A DNA stretch of 64,000 nucleotides from Streptomyces sp. NBC_01439 (GCF_036227605.1 NZ_CP109487.1:9473001-9537000), one strand, 5' to 3'. Shown: positions 18,125 to 27,185, counted from the first letter of the stretch. The notes: generated by a model from the sequence alone, not told the origin. Program-made: numbers and translations.

Positions 18125-19711
18125 TCAGCCGGCGTCCAAGGGCTGCTGGGGTACCACGATCAGGTGCGGCTCTTCCGTGGCCAGCGCGGCTTTCACCGTC
18201 GCCGTCAGCCCGGCGAGGGTGTCGATCCGGGTGGTAGGAATCCCGTATGCCGAGGCGATGCCGGTGACGTCGATGCCGGGGATCTCGAGGCCGGGTACGC
18301 CTGGCGCCCGCATGACCTGAGTGAATTTCTTGAGTGCCCCGTACTCGCCGTTGCGGGCGACGACGAACACCACCGGGACCCGGTACCGCGCTGCCGTCCA
18401 CAGCGCACTGACCGTGTAGTGCAGGGCCCCGTCACCGAGCATGGCCAGCACGCGGCGCGACGGATCGCCCAGTTGCAGGCCGATGGCTGCCGGCAGGCCC
18501 CAGCCGAGGCCCCCGGACGCCGGAAAGTACAAACTTCCCGGTCGTGAGATGTCGAAGCGGTCCCAGGTGGTGTCGACCGATGTCCATTCGTGGGCGAGAA
18601 CGGTGCTCTCGTCCTTCGCTGCGTCGAGGGCGTCGACGATCGCCTCCGCGCTGAATGCCGGTCCGGCTTCGCCCAGGCGGCTGGTTCGTTCGAGTGGTGG
18701 TGGCGGCGGCCGGTGGCGGGCGGGCACGGTGTCGGCGAGCCGGGCCAGGGCGTCGGAGGGGTTGCCGACCAGGATCCGGCCGAACGGGGCCCGGGCTGCT
18801 TCATCGGGATCCGAGGTCACGGCCCAGAACTCGGTGCCCGGAGGCAGGTAGTCGCCTTCCTCGAATTCGTGATAGCGGAAGATCGCCGCTCCGAACGCCA
18901 CCACGAGATCGTGTCCGTCGAAGCGATGTGCGACCCCGGGGATGTCCGACGGCAGGACCCCTCGAAAGCCGGGGTGCCGGGTGGGAAACGGACAGCGGGA
19001 CGGGCTCGGCGCCACGAACACCGGAAGGGCGAGCCGGTCGGCGAGCCGGGACGCCCCGTCCCATCCGGTGGCGTCGTCGATGCCGGGCCCGACGACCATG
19101 ACCGGGTTGGCCGCGTCGGTGAGCCGGTGGCGCAGGAGGTCGAGGGTCGCTTCGGAGACGACCGGGTCACCCTGTACGGCGCGGGCCTTGAGGTGCTTCA
19201 GCGCGCCGGGATCCGCCTGGTGGTCCCAGTCGTCCAGGGGCAGCGAGATGTAGACCGGGCCGGCGGGGGCGGATCCTGCCAGCAGGATGCCCTGCGAGAG
19301 CGCCTGGGGCACGTCCTCGGGGCGCAGCGGTTCGCTGCTCCATTTCACCAGCGGGTCGGCCAGTGCCGTGGCGTCGACGTTGGTGAGCAGCGCATTCAGG
19401 GCGGTGTAGCGTCGGGCCTGCTGTCCGGAGGTGACGACCACGGGCACATGGCCGGATTGGGTGTTGGTCAGGTTCCCCATCGCGTTGCCGGTGCCGGCCG
19501 CGGCGTGCAGGTTGACCAATGAGGGTCGGCCGGTCGCCAGGGCGTAGCCGTCCGCCATCCCGAGAGCCGCGCCCTCGTGGAGTGCGAGGATGTAGCGGAA
19601 GTCCTCGGGGAAGTCACGCAGCAGCGGCAGCTCGTTCGAGCCGGGATTGCCGAAGATGGTGGTGATGCCGTGACTCCGGAGCACCTCGAAGAACGCGTCG
19701 CGTACGTTCAC
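18125..19711 (-). CDS. mdlC: Benzoylformate decarboxylase-type ThDP enzyme
   Basis: This 528-residue thiamine-diphosphate enzyme is collinear with Pseudomonas putida benzoylformate decarboxylase, which turns phenylglyoxylate into benzaldehyde and CO2. Counterparts of its active-site residues are present: S25 (GNPGSNELP), E46 (ALHEG), H69 (NLHAAAGTGNAMG) and H281 (FRYHEFE). The ThDP/Mg motif is GDG at 426-428 with N454. The GTG at 19711 was chosen (AGAGGAA upstream) because the length then equals the family's. It is last in a four-gene minus-strand unit starting with the CocE-type hydrolase. The actual 2-oxoacid substrate is unknown. Confidence 0.88.
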   Translation of the reverse strand: MNVRDAFFEVLRSHGITTIFGNPGSNELPLLRDFPEDFRYILALHEGAALGMADGYALATGRPSLVNLHAAAGTGNAMGNLTNTQSGHVPVVVTSGQQARRYTALNALLTNVDATALADPLVKWSSEPLRPEDVPQALSQGILLAGSAPAGPVYISLPLDDWDHQADPGALKHLKARAVQGDPVVSEATLDLLRHRLTDAANPVMVVGPGIDDATGWDGASRLADRLALPVFVAPSPSRCPFPTRHPGFRGVLPSDIPGVAHRFDGHDLVVAFGAAIFRYHEFEEGDYLPPGTEFWAVTSDPDEAARAPFGRILVGNPSDALARLADTVPARHRPPPPPLERTSRLGEAGPAFSAEAIVDALDAAKDESTVLAHEWTSVDTTWDRFDISRPGSLYFPASGGLGWGLPAAIGLQLGDPSRRVLAMLGDGALHYTVSALWTAARYRVPVVFVVARNGEYGALKKFTQVMRAPGVPGLEIPGIDVTGIASAYGIPTTRIDTLAGLTATVKAALATEEPHLIVVPQQPLDAG

Positions 19712-19759
19712 GCCACTTTCCTCTCCCACAGTACGGAGCACGGTGCGCGGTCGGCACGA

Positions 19760-20143
19760 TCAGCGACCTGTGGTGGAACTGTCGGCGTCATCGACGGCGT
19801 CTCCTCTCGCCCACAGCGCTCGCATGTCCCGCAGCACCCAGGTAAGTGCCTCGTTGGGGATCAGGTAGCCGCCGATGCCGCTGCTGTGCAACATGTCGTA
19901 GATCCGTCCGGACACGTCGGCCAGTCGGGCGGCCGGGTCGACGCCCGGCTCGGGGGGAGCCGGGATCACCGCGGTGATGGTGTCCGCCCGTTGCTCGATG
20001 ACCTCGATGCGGTACGCGCCGTCGACGACGGAGCCGAAGTAGGCGGCGAGCGCCGCCTTGGGGTCGGCCAGCAGCGCTGCCCTCATCGCCGGGTCGGTGC
20101 TGAGCAGCCGGTAGTGCTCGGTGAAACGATCGGCACCGCTCAT
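19760..20143 (-). CDS. Nitrile-hydratase-leader-like (NHLP-like) protein 2
   Basis: This protein has 127 residues and no cysteine. The first half resembles the leader/alpha-subunit-like domain of the NHLP family: HYRLLSTDPAMRAALLADPK, AALAAYFG, then YRIEVIEQRADTITAVIPAP. The C-terminal half (ARLADVSGRIYDMLHSSGIG, NEALTWVLRDMRALWARG) has no Gly-Gly cleavage site or core peptide rich in Cys/Ser/Thr. It is therefore not a typical RiPP precursor. Its start overlaps the stop of the previous gene by four bases. The function is unknown; an accessory protein of the neighbouring enzymes is possible. Confidence 0.6.
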   Translation of the reverse strand: MSGADRFTEHYRLLSTDPAMRAALLADPKAALAAYFGSVVDGAYRIEVIEQRADTITAVIPAPPEPGVDPAARLADVSGRIYDMLHSSGIGGYLIPNEALTWVLRDMRALWARGDAVDDADSSTTGR

Positions 20144-20508
20144 CGGCCGTCCTCGCCGCCATGATTCCGGTACTGCTCTCGCATCTCCAGCAGCGCCGTC
20201 TTTGCGTCCTGCGGCAGGATCCAGACGAACTGGTCGCCGCTGCGCCACAAGTCCATCTGGTTCACGACGTTCTCGCCGCCGTTCTCTTCGGAGGGCACGG
20301 GCGGGATGACGAGGTACAGCGTGTCCGGACGCTGGAGTCTCACGTCGAACCGCATGGCGGGCGGTACGTCGATGCCGAGCCGGGTCAACGCCGCGCCGGG
20401 GTCCTCGGCCAGTGCGGGATCGCTCCAGGCGAGCATGGTCAGGGTTTGCTCAAGGTCGAGGCCGGCCGGACCGCCGGATCCGGCATTCGCATCGGGTGCA
20501 TCTCTCAC
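20140..20508 (-). CDS. Nitrile-hydratase-leader-like (NHLP-like) protein 1
   Basis: This 122-residue protein has the same plan as its downstream neighbour. A short helix-rich region (LEQTLTMLAWSDPALAEDPG, AALTRLGIDV) is followed by a strand pair ending DVRLQRPDTLYLVIPPVP. A distinct C-terminal region then contains DLWRSGDQFVWILPQDAK. No cysteines are present. It overlaps the upstream hydrolase gene by four bases (ATGA) and the downstream gene by four, so all three are translationally coupled. The paired arrangement suggests a heterodimer or two related subunits; this is inference. Confidence 0.6.
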   Translation of the reverse strand: MRDAPDANAGSGGPAGLDLEQTLTMLAWSDPALAEDPGAALTRLGIDVPPAMRFDVRLQRPDTLYLVIPPVPSEENGGENVVNQMDLWRSGDQFVWILPQDAKTALLEMREQYRNHGGEDGR

Positions 20509-22283
20509 GTGCTCACGCCCGCTTCCGGGGTGTGCCGGTCGGGCTGCCCGGAGACGGACAGCACGAGCCTCGACGACGAATGGACGGTGTTCCGGCTGCT
20601 CGTGCCGACGGGCGCGTGGCGGAACCCCATGATGGCGGGGGTGCTGTGGTCCTGGTCGTCGCTGGTGACCACGAGCCGGATGCGATGCCCGGTGGCGAAC
20701 CTTCGGGCGTTGGTGACAAGTGGGATCCGATAAGTGGTGACCAGACCCGGGACGACGCTCTCGGGTTCGCGACAGGGGAGTTGGGGCGGCCCGGCCGAGT
20801 CGGCGTCAGGATCGATCCGGCGCAGGCCGGCCCGCAGCCATCCGGCGGTGACGTCGACGGCGGTGTCGTCGGGCGCCACGTCCTGGAGAGTGACGATCCA
20901 TGCGGTATCGGTGGCGGTGGCGCTGGCATGGAGCTCGGCCTCGATGTCGCCGGCGACGTCGAGCGCCTCGGTCAGCGGTTCGCTGGTCCACGCCAGTTGG
21001 GTGGGAGGGTCGGCGTCGCTCGGCCGTGATCGTCCGAGTCCCTGGCCGAGCACCATGAGCGACCGCTCTCCCGGGGCCCCCTGGTCGTCACCGAGCGCGC
21101 CATCGGCCCGGAGGCTCCATTCGAGTTGCCTACTGCCCTGCGGGGGCCACACGTCGCTCGTGCGCCACTCGTCGGCGCCGGGCATCCAGTACCGGATCGC
21201 GGGGCCGTCAAGGATGCCGGTGTCCTGATGCTTCAACCAGTGGTCGAACCAGGCGAGCGCCTCTACATGGAGGCTCTCCCACGGCCACGTCAGCCCGAAC
21301 TCGCCGAGCATCGCGACCCGGACGACTGGAGCGTTGGTCAGCGCCCGCAAGGCGGGGAACGTGGAGGGGAGGTGAAGTGGAACGTTCTGCCAATCACAGC
21401 CGAGATAGGTGGGGACCTCGACGCGGTCGAGCAGCGGCAGGAGGTTCCGTTCGTCCCACCACTCGTCACGCAGCGGGTGCTCGACCGCCATTGCGCGCCA
21501 CAGGTCGTCCCACGGGTGTGGATCGTGGTGGAGCTTGAGCGCAGCATGGAGGAGAGCGATCGACGACTCGCCGTTCATGGTGGCGAACTTCCGGTGAAGT
21601 GGCGCCGTACGCAGAACGTCCCGGACCGCGTCGACCAGCGGGCCGCGCCAGAACCGATCGCTGCGGGCCGAAGTGAGCCCCACCATGGCGAGAAAGGGCG
21701 TCACGAAGCCGGAGCTGAACAGCCCGTGGTGCATCGCCGCTTCGTACAGGTCGGTGGTGACAGCCACGGGGAAGATCGCCCGCAGGTGCGCCGGGCGCTC
21801 GACAGCTGCCTCCAGCTGCGCCATGGCGAAATAGCTGATGCCGATCATCCCGACGTTGCCGTCGCACCACGGCTGGCTCGCTGCCCACTCGACCAGGTCG
21901 TGCAGGTCACGACGTTCCTGAGCGTCGAAGAACCCGAACGTCCCCCCGGAGCCCCCCGTCCCCCGGAGGTTGGCGATCACGTGTACGTAGCCGCGCGGCA
22001 CCCAGAAGTCGGATGCGCCGGCCTCGATGAAGCCCATCGGGGCGCCCAGGTCCTGGATCTGGCGCGGGTACGGTGACGCCGCGATCAGTGCGGGAAACCG
22101 GCCGTCGCCATCCGGTCGATACACATCGGCCAGCAACTCGATGCCGTCGCGCATCCCGACGGTGACGTTCCGATCACGCCGCATGCCGTGTTCCGGTTCC
22201 GACAGGTTGCGGTACTCGCGGCCCGTGGTCTGCGGACCGTTCAGATGGCGCTGACCCGGTTCGACTCCCGCGACCCTGGACAC
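20505..22283 (-). CDS. CocE/NonD (S15-type) serine hydrolase
   Basis: This 592-residue alpha/beta hydrolase belongs to the group containing cocaine esterase, cephalosporin acylases and X-Pro dipeptidases. The N-terminal hydrolase domain shows RDGIELLADVYRP, the oxyanion region ANLRGTGGSGG and the nucleophile elbow GISYFAM (S150). A C-terminal jelly-roll domain follows, with FDHWLKHQDTG near its start. The start is GTG. It is the first gene of the unit that continues with two NHLP-like proteins and the ThDP decarboxylase, suggesting that it releases an acid, amide or ester product handled by the others. Substrate unknown. Confidence 0.8.
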   Translation of the reverse strand: MSRVAGVEPGQRHLNGPQTTGREYRNLSEPEHGMRRDRNVTVGMRDGIELLADVYRPDGDGRFPALIAASPYPRQIQDLGAPMGFIEAGASDFWVPRGYVHVIANLRGTGGSGGTFGFFDAQERRDLHDLVEWAASQPWCDGNVGMIGISYFAMAQLEAAVERPAHLRAIFPVAVTTDLYEAAMHHGLFSSGFVTPFLAMVGLTSARSDRFWRGPLVDAVRDVLRTAPLHRKFATMNGESSIALLHAALKLHHDPHPWDDLWRAMAVEHPLRDEWWDERNLLPLLDRVEVPTYLGCDWQNVPLHLPSTFPALRALTNAPVVRVAMLGEFGLTWPWESLHVEALAWFDHWLKHQDTGILDGPAIRYWMPGADEWRTSDVWPPQGSRQLEWSLRADGALGDDQGAPGERSLMVLGQGLGRSRPSDADPPTQLAWTSEPLTEALDVAGDIEAELHASATATDTAWIVTLQDVAPDDTAVDVTAGWLRAGLRRIDPDADSAGPPQLPCREPESVVPGLVTTYRIPLVTNARRFATGHRIRLVVTSDDQDHSTPAIMGFRHAPVGTSSRNTVHSSSRLVLSVSGQPDRHTPEAGVST

Positions 22284-22654
22284 GAGCCCCCTTCCCTGTG
22301 CGGTGAGCGGTTACGTCACCAGACCGAGGCTAACAGGGCATATCGGGAAAATCCGGCTTCTCTCGAGTGTCGGCGGCGCCACCGCACGCCCCCTCTTCGC
22401 CGCCCGAACGGGACGTCTTCCGAGCGTGGATCGGGGACCTCGATCCGCGATCGGTAGGAGTGGAGTGCGATCTGCTCGAGCCGGGAGGAGACGCCGAGCC
22501 GGACGGACACGGTCTCCCCGGCGGTCACAGAGCGTCGCAGTTCCATGATCGCGAAGACCTGTGCCCGCCCGGCCACCCAGATCCCCTTCCCCACCCGTTC
22601 AAGCGGGGCCGCGCACGCCGAAGGGGTGTGGATGCGGAGGACCGCGGTCGGTGA
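22284..22654. other. Intergenic stretch with an unrecognised open frame
   Basis: On the minus strand 22316-22594 is open and partly protein-like: AIMELRRSVTAGETVSVRLG, then VSSRLEQIALHSYRSRIEVP. It has a GTG start without a clear ribosome site and was not recognised. It lies between the nicotinate phosphoribosyltransferase stop and the hydrolase start. It may be a gene remnant; nothing else is visible. Confidence 0.3.
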
Positions 22655-24016
22655 TCAGCTCGGCGACGCTGTGGTTCCGCACGGCAGGTCAGTCCCGATC
22701 GAGGCGGTGATGTGCCGCCTCACCTCGTCCGTCAGGGCGGCCAGGCGGGGCGACACGGCGGCCACCGGCGCCCGGGGGCTGTCGATCCGGCGTGCCGCCT
22801 CCGGCGCCTGTGCGAGATCCGTCTCGCACCGGGCGCGCGCCGACGCCAGGGAGGAGTGCGGACCGATCCTGCGCCCGCCCCGCATCACGGTCCGCAGCAG
22901 CGGCTCCGCCCCCTCGGGGACGTCCTCGTCGCGCAGGCCGACCGTGTCCTGGAGGCCATGACGGCGGAAAACCTGCTTGGGGGCGGGTTCGGTCGCCTTG
23001 GCGGAGGAGAGCTTCATCACCGGGCGGCCGTCGTAAGCGACGAGTTTGTACGCCGCGTCGAGGTACGGGGCGTCGGCGGACACGCCCATCTTCGTACCGA
23101 CCGCGTACACGTCGATCGGCGCCCCGGCCCGCACGAGAACGTCGATCGCGTACTCGTCCAGGCCGCCGCTCGCGATGATCCGCACGCCCGGCAGCCCCGC
23201 GGCGTCGAGCAGGGCACGGGCGCGCCGGGCGAGGGCGTCGAGATCCCCGCTGTCGAGCCTGACCGCGCAGCCGGCCGGGTCGCCCAGTTCGTGGAAGACC
23301 TGCGCGGCGGCCTCGACGCCGTGCTCGGTGTCGTAGGTGTCGACGAGCAGGGTGACAGGGCCGGGGTGGGCCCGGACGAAGGCCCGGAACGCGTCGTGCT
23401 CGGTGGGGAAGGATTCGACGTACGAGTGCGCCATCGTGCCGGAGGCGGGAAGGCCGTACTGCACGGCGGCGGCCACGTTGCTCGTTCCGGCGAACCCCAC
23501 CATCGCGCTGAGCCGGGCCGACGCCCTGCCTGCCTCGGGGCCGTGGCTGCGGCGCAGCGAGAAGTCGATCACGGGGTGTTCGGCGGCGGCAAGGACGCAC
23601 CGGACCGCCTTCGACGCGACCGCGGTCTGGTGGCAGACCAGGGTGAGCAGGTACGTCTCCACCAGCTGCGCCTGTGGCAACGGGGCGGTCACCTCCAGCA
23701 GCGGCTCCCCGGCCAGGACGAGTCGTCCCTCCGGTACCGCGCGTACCTCCCCGTCGAACCGCAGTCCGAGGAGTTGCCGGAGCTCATCCGGCCGCCGGTG
23801 CAGTGCCTCCGCGAAGTCCCGCACATCGGCCGGGCCGACCGTGAAGCCGGAGAGGAAGTCGAGCGCGGGCTCCAGCCCGGCCGCCACCAGGAATCCGCGG
23901 CCTTCGGGCAGATCCCGTACGAAGAGACTGAACGTGGCCGGCTCCTGCATCCCCTCGCGGAGGTACGACAGGGCCATGGTGACCTCGTAGATGTCCGTGG
24001 TCGTCACCCTGGACAT
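22655..24016 (-). CDS. pncB: Nicotinate phosphoribosyltransferase
   Basis: This 453-residue enzyme makes nicotinate mononucleotide from nicotinate and PRPP, using ATP, in NAD salvage. Family features are TTDIYEVTMALSYLREG at the start, FSLRRSHGPEAG near 152-163, the phosphohistidine segment GTMAHSYVESF (H197) and the RLDSGDLDALAR and IIASGGLDEY segments. GAGGAAAG precedes the ATG. It lies downstream of the UspA and CBS-BON genes on the same strand with a 218-base gap. The S. coelicolor stress region is recalled to have a similar grouping. Confidence 0.93.
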   Translation of the reverse strand: MSRVTTTDIYEVTMALSYLREGMQEPATFSLFVRDLPEGRGFLVAAGLEPALDFLSGFTVGPADVRDFAEALHRRPDELRQLLGLRFDGEVRAVPEGRLVLAGEPLLEVTAPLPQAQLVETYLLTLVCHQTAVASKAVRCVLAAAEHPVIDFSLRRSHGPEAGRASARLSAMVGFAGTSNVAAAVQYGLPASGTMAHSYVESFPTEHDAFRAFVRAHPGPVTLLVDTYDTEHGVEAAAQVFHELGDPAGCAVRLDSGDLDALARRARALLDAAGLPGVRIIASGGLDEYAIDVLVRAGAPIDVYAVGTKMGVSADAPYLDAAYKLVAYDGRPVMKLSSAKATEPAPKQVFRRHGLQDTVGLRDEDVPEGAEPLLRTVMRGGRRIGPHSSLASARARCETDLAQAPEAARRIDSPRAPVAAVSPRLAALTDEVRRHITASIGTDLPCGTTASPS

Positions 24017-24234
24017 GCTTTCCTCCTCTGCGTCGGGCCTTCCCTCATGAGGCTTCGGGCTCCGAGAGTCGGCAGTGGACGTTCACCGAGCCTTCACCGC
24101 CCGTACGAGTCGCTCCGCCACCGCGATCACGGACCACGCCGAGCTGGGCAGGACCCCGCCGACGGCCTGGGCCGCCCGAGCAGGTCGCCGTGGCGCAACA
24201 TCTGTCCTGATGAGGCACCGTGCGGCCGGGGAGG

Positions 24235-25128
24235 TCATGCTCGGATGCTCCCCTCGATCTTCGGCACGACCGCCACCGGGCAGAGGGCGTGGTGCAGCAG
24301 GGCGTGCGCGACGTGGCCGAGTTGCAGGCCCAGGTGGCGCTCGTGGCGTTGTGCGCCGACGACCACGAGGTCGGCCGCCGCGGTGCGTTCGACGAGGATC
24401 TTGTGCGCGGGCCCCTCCACCAGAGCCCTGTGCAGCCGGACCGGCGGGTGTTCGCGCAGCGGCCCGGTGAGGGCCTCGTCGAGCACGGTGTCGGCACGTG
24501 CCCGGTGGTAGACGCACGTGCCGTCGGGGAGGGCAGGGTGGTCGACGGCCTCGGGTGCGGGGCACCGCCAGGCACGGACCGCGTGGAGCTCGCAGTCGCG
24601 CGTCGTGGCCTCGCGCAGGGCGAACCGTACGGCCTCCGGGCCTCCGGGGGTGTCGGCGACGCCGAGCAGGATGCGGTCGTGCGTGCCGTGGAGGCCGGCC
24701 TCGTCGCCGCGGACGACGACGACCGGGCACGCGGCGCGGGCGGCGACCGGCAGGCTGACCGAGCCCAGCAGGAGGTTTGCGATCTCGCCACGCCCCCGTG
24801 AACCGGTGACCAGGAGCCATGAGGTACGGCTCTCCCGAAGCAGCGCGTGCACCGGGTCGTCGGCGAGTACCTCGGTGTCCACCTCGAGGTCCGGGTTCCG
24901 CCGCTCGGCGCGGCCGGCGGCGACTCCCACGACGTCATGGCCGACCACCTGTCCGGCCGACCGGTCCTGGCCGGGCGCCGGGGGCTCGTACCGCTCCCAC
25001 CGGGAGGCGTACACGATCCGCAGGGAGCGCTTGTGCAAGGCGGCCTCGTCCACGGCCCAGTCCAGTGCCTCGAAGCCGTAGTCGGAGCCGTCGACGCCGA
25101 CGGTCAGGGGGAGTTCCATCGGGGCCAC
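24235..25128 (-). CDS. Universal stress protein, tandem UspA domains
   Basis: This 297-residue protein has two UspA domains. The first (about 6-145) ends in an intact nucleotide-binding pattern, VTGSRGRGEIANLLLGSV. The second (about 152-290) ends VVGAQRHERHLGLQLGHV, where the small residues of the phosphate loop are replaced, so it may not bind ATP. The start is GTG at 25128; an internal ATG at 25119 is also possible. It follows the CBS-BON gene by ten bases and is probably cotranscribed with it. Confidence 0.88.
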   Translation of the reverse strand: MAPMELPLTVGVDGSDYGFEALDWAVDEAALHKRSLRIVYASRWERYEPPAPGQDRSAGQVVGHDVVGVAAGRAERRNPDLEVDTEVLADDPVHALLRESRTSWLLVTGSRGRGEIANLLLGSVSLPVAARAACPVVVVRGDEAGLHGTHDRILLGVADTPGGPEAVRFALREATTRDCELHAVRAWRCPAPEAVDHPALPDGTCVYHRARADTVLDEALTGPLREHPPVRLHRALVEGPAHKILVERTAAADLVVVGAQRHERHLGLQLGHVAHALLHHALCPVAVVPKIEGSIRA

Positions 25129-25138
25129 CGCCGCCCTC

Positions 25139-25945
25139 TCATCCGTCCCGCACGGTCAGTTCGTCGATCACGGCGGTCACCACATCGAGCCCTTTCACCT
25201 CGGCGAGCAGCCGCGCGGCGTCGTCACCCGCCACGGGGCCCCGGAGACGGACCACTCCCTCATGGACGGTGACCTCCACCGTGTCGGCGGCCTCGGGGAA
25301 CATCTCCCGGACGCGGCCCTCCACGCCCTCACGGACGGCCGCGTCGTCCTGGAGCAGGGCGTCCAGCAGGGTGTGCCGCTCGACGGTACCCACGAGCCGC
25401 CCGTCCGCCTCGGTGACCGGAAGGCGCTTGAGGCGGGTGAGAGCCACCAGCCATGCCGCCTCGGGGACCGTCGTGTCCGCCAGGACGGTAATGGCTGGGC
25501 TGGTCATCAGGGCCTCGGCCGTCTCCTTGCCTGGCTCGACCGCCGGCCGGGTGTCCCGCAGCCGGCGTACGGTGCTGGGGCGGTGCGCCTGCGCGGCGAC
25601 CACGGCGAGGAGATCGGCTTCCGAGACCACGCCCAGAACCCGGTCGTCGGTGTCGACGACGGGCAGTGACCCGATGCCGTGCTCGGAGAGGGCTCGGGCG
25701 ATGTCGGGGAGGGCGGTGTCGGCGGTGACCGACGGATGGGGCACGGCCATCAGGTCGCTCACGACGAGGTCTGTGCGGGGGGCCCGGGCGGCAGGCCGGG
25801 CCGCCTTCGCGGCGGACACGGCCGCGATCGCGCCGAGGTACCGCATGAGGGCGTCCTGCCGCAGCGGCTCGTCAGGCATGTAGGCGCGCCCCGGCACGCC
25901 TCGGCGGGCCTCGGCGCCCGCTGAGTACTTCTCACTCTCGTTCAT
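25139..25945 (-). CDS. CBS-pair and BON domain protein
   Basis: This protein of 268 residues contains two CBS motifs (VSDLMAVPHPSVTADTALPD through VLGVVSEADLL, and ALMTSPAITVLADTTVPEAA through LVGTVERHTLL). A BON domain follows (VEVTVHEGVVRLRGPVAGDD near 220-245). CBS pairs bind adenine nucleotides; BON domains bind membranes or lipids. Together they suggest an energy-status sensor acting at a membrane. The ATG at 25945 was chosen for GGAG eight bases upstream. The UspA gene follows immediately. Confidence 0.88.
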   Translation of the reverse strand: MNESEKYSAGAEARRGVPGRAYMPDEPLRQDALMRYLGAIAAVSAAKAARPAARAPRTDLVVSDLMAVPHPSVTADTALPDIARALSEHGIGSLPVVDTDDRVLGVVSEADLLAVVAAQAHRPSTVRRLRDTRPAVEPGKETAEALMTSPAITVLADTTVPEAAWLVALTRLKRLPVTEADGRLVGTVERHTLLDALLQDDAAVREGVEGRVREMFPEAADTVEVTVHEGVVRLRGPVAGDDAARLLAEVKGLDVVTAVIDELTVRDG

Positions 25946-26135
25946 GGCGCTCGCTCCATATGTGGTCCCGCGGTTCGGGCTTCGCGCCGCTCGCTGGGGC
26001 GCGTCGAGTTCCTGTTCCTCCGGATTCTCCAAGCCCCTCGGCGGGGGACTCGCACGGCCCGTGCCGGGGTCTGGGCGTGTGCTTCGCGGACGCTCATCCG
26101 GTCCTCGGGCCGCTCGGTGTCCGATGTGTGCTCAC

Positions 26136-26618
26136 TCATGGGCGACCTCGGACCCATGGATCACGCCATCGACAGACACGCCATGGGAAGGCGGCGCGGC
26201 CACTGTGTGCCACTTCGCGCATGTGCAGGGCGGCCGGCGACGCTCCGTCGTGTGGCGGTCCGCAGCGCATCGACGTCACTACGGTCCGGGAGCGGCTCCG
26301 ATCCGTCCGCTCCTTTCCTACTCGCCACCACCCAGTCTTCCTCGGCCACCCGAGACGCGCAGGGGGCCGAACGGACCTTTTCCCGGGGCTGAGGGTCCTG
26401 CCGACCGATGGCGCGCGGTCGGTGTCCTGCGTCGGGGTATGCGCCGCACCGGCCGTTTCGAGTGCCGAATGCGGCGGCCCGTCGAGGCCGTCGGCAGTGA
26501 CCGTTCCCAAGATCCAGGCCGCCAAGCGCCCTCGCTCTTCCGCGCCCTTGCCCCACCGCGCTCGACGATCCCGCGGATCCGAGGAGACATCCAGGGCGTC
26601 GGGTCCGGACTCCGTCAT
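26136..26618 (-). CDS. Possible small gene coupled to the DUF1918 gene
   Basis: The frame begins MTESGPDALDVSSDPRDRRA and its ATG overlaps the DUF1918 stop as ATGA, the usual coupling arrangement. RGRLAAWILGTVTADGLDGP looks like protein, but the last 90 codons look random, so the true gene may be shorter, frameshifted or absent. No family was recognised. Confidence 0.25.
   Translation of the reverse strand: MTESGPDALDVSSDPRDRRARWGKGAEERGRLAAWILGTVTADGLDGPPHSALETAGAAHTPTQDTDRAPSVGRTLSPGKRSVRPPARLGWPRKTGWWRVGKERTDRSRSRTVVTSMRCGPPHDGASPAALHMREVAHSGRAAFPWRVCRWRDPWVRGRP
26364..26377. promoter_or_regulatory. DosR-length palindrome GGGCCGAACGGACC
   Basis: This imperfect 14-bp inverted repeat shares GGGCCGAACGG with 35490-35503 and with 6689-6699. 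DosR/DevR boxes of mycobacteria have a 14-bp core of the same layout (GGGACTWWAGTCCC). It lies inside or beside the doubtful small frame, about 430 bases upstream of the CBS-BON start. Regulation of that operon is inferred. Confidence 0.3.
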
Positions 26619-26839
26619 CCGTAGGGAGAAGCCGACCTACGTGCCATGTGCTCGTCCGCGGATTCAATGTGGGCTTCAGGTCCGGGGAAGAAGACGGTCT
26701 CCCGGTCATCCTCCGTCCAGCGCACGACATATGGCGGTGTGCCGTCCGGATGCTCAAGACGCACGATCTGACCCCGGCGGCGCTGCCCGCCCAGATGCAC
26801 GGACTCCACCACGATCCAGTCTCCGACGTGTGCGCGCAC
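26615..26839 (-). CDS. DUF1918 domain protein
   Basis: This 74-residue protein begins MRAHVGDWIVVESVHLGGQR and continues RGQIVRLEHPDGTPPYVVRW, then TEDDRETVFFPGPEAHI, which spans the whole DUF1918 SH3-like fold. The GTG at 26839 was chosen because GGAG lies six bases upstream; the open frame extends further but is not protein-like. The function is unknown; such genes often sit in actinobacterial stress-protein clusters beside UspA and CBS genes, as here. Confidence 0.85.
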   Translation of the reverse strand: MRAHVGDWIVVESVHLGGQRRRGQIVRLEHPDGTPPYVVRWTEDDRETVFFPGPEAHIESADEHMARRSASPYG

Positions 26840-27185
26840 GGGGTGCTCCCTCCGCCTGTTGCTCGCCGACCCTCCCACCAATTCGAGAGTACGCTTCGAG
26901 AGCCGCTCCTGAGTCGCCGAGGCCGTGCGACCAATCCGTATGGCCCTCTTCGCTGCTGATCCGTGGTCCCCTGGGCCAAGCTCATCAGACCGCCTGGTCG
27001 ACGGCGCCGACGCGCTCTCCGTTCTGCGCCTCGTGGGAGGCGCCGGGCTACGGTGGAGGAGCCAGAGCAATGACCGCCTCGTGCCGCCGCGGCCGACTCG
27101 GGAACCTGCCCGCCTGACTGGCAGGAACGAGTGATCCTGTGCCCGTTCGGGGGCGGCGGTCCGGATGACGAAGAGAGGCGGCATC
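26840..27185. other. Intergenic region between DUF1918 and VOC genes
   Basis: No gene is recognised. The flanking genes diverge, so promoters for both are expected here. No clear inverted repeat was found by eye. Confidence 0.4.

Noticed and set aside
19760..20508. Reading the two NHLP-like proteins as classic RiPP precursors
   Set aside because: There is no Gly-Gly or similar cleavage site, no short Cys/Ser/Thr-rich core, and no cyclodehydratase, radical SAM or peptidase-transporter gene nearby.
22255..22283. tRNA-like T-arm sequence GGTTCGACTCC
   Set aside because: No acceptor stem or anticodon arm can be folded around it, and it lies inside the first codons of the hydrolase gene.
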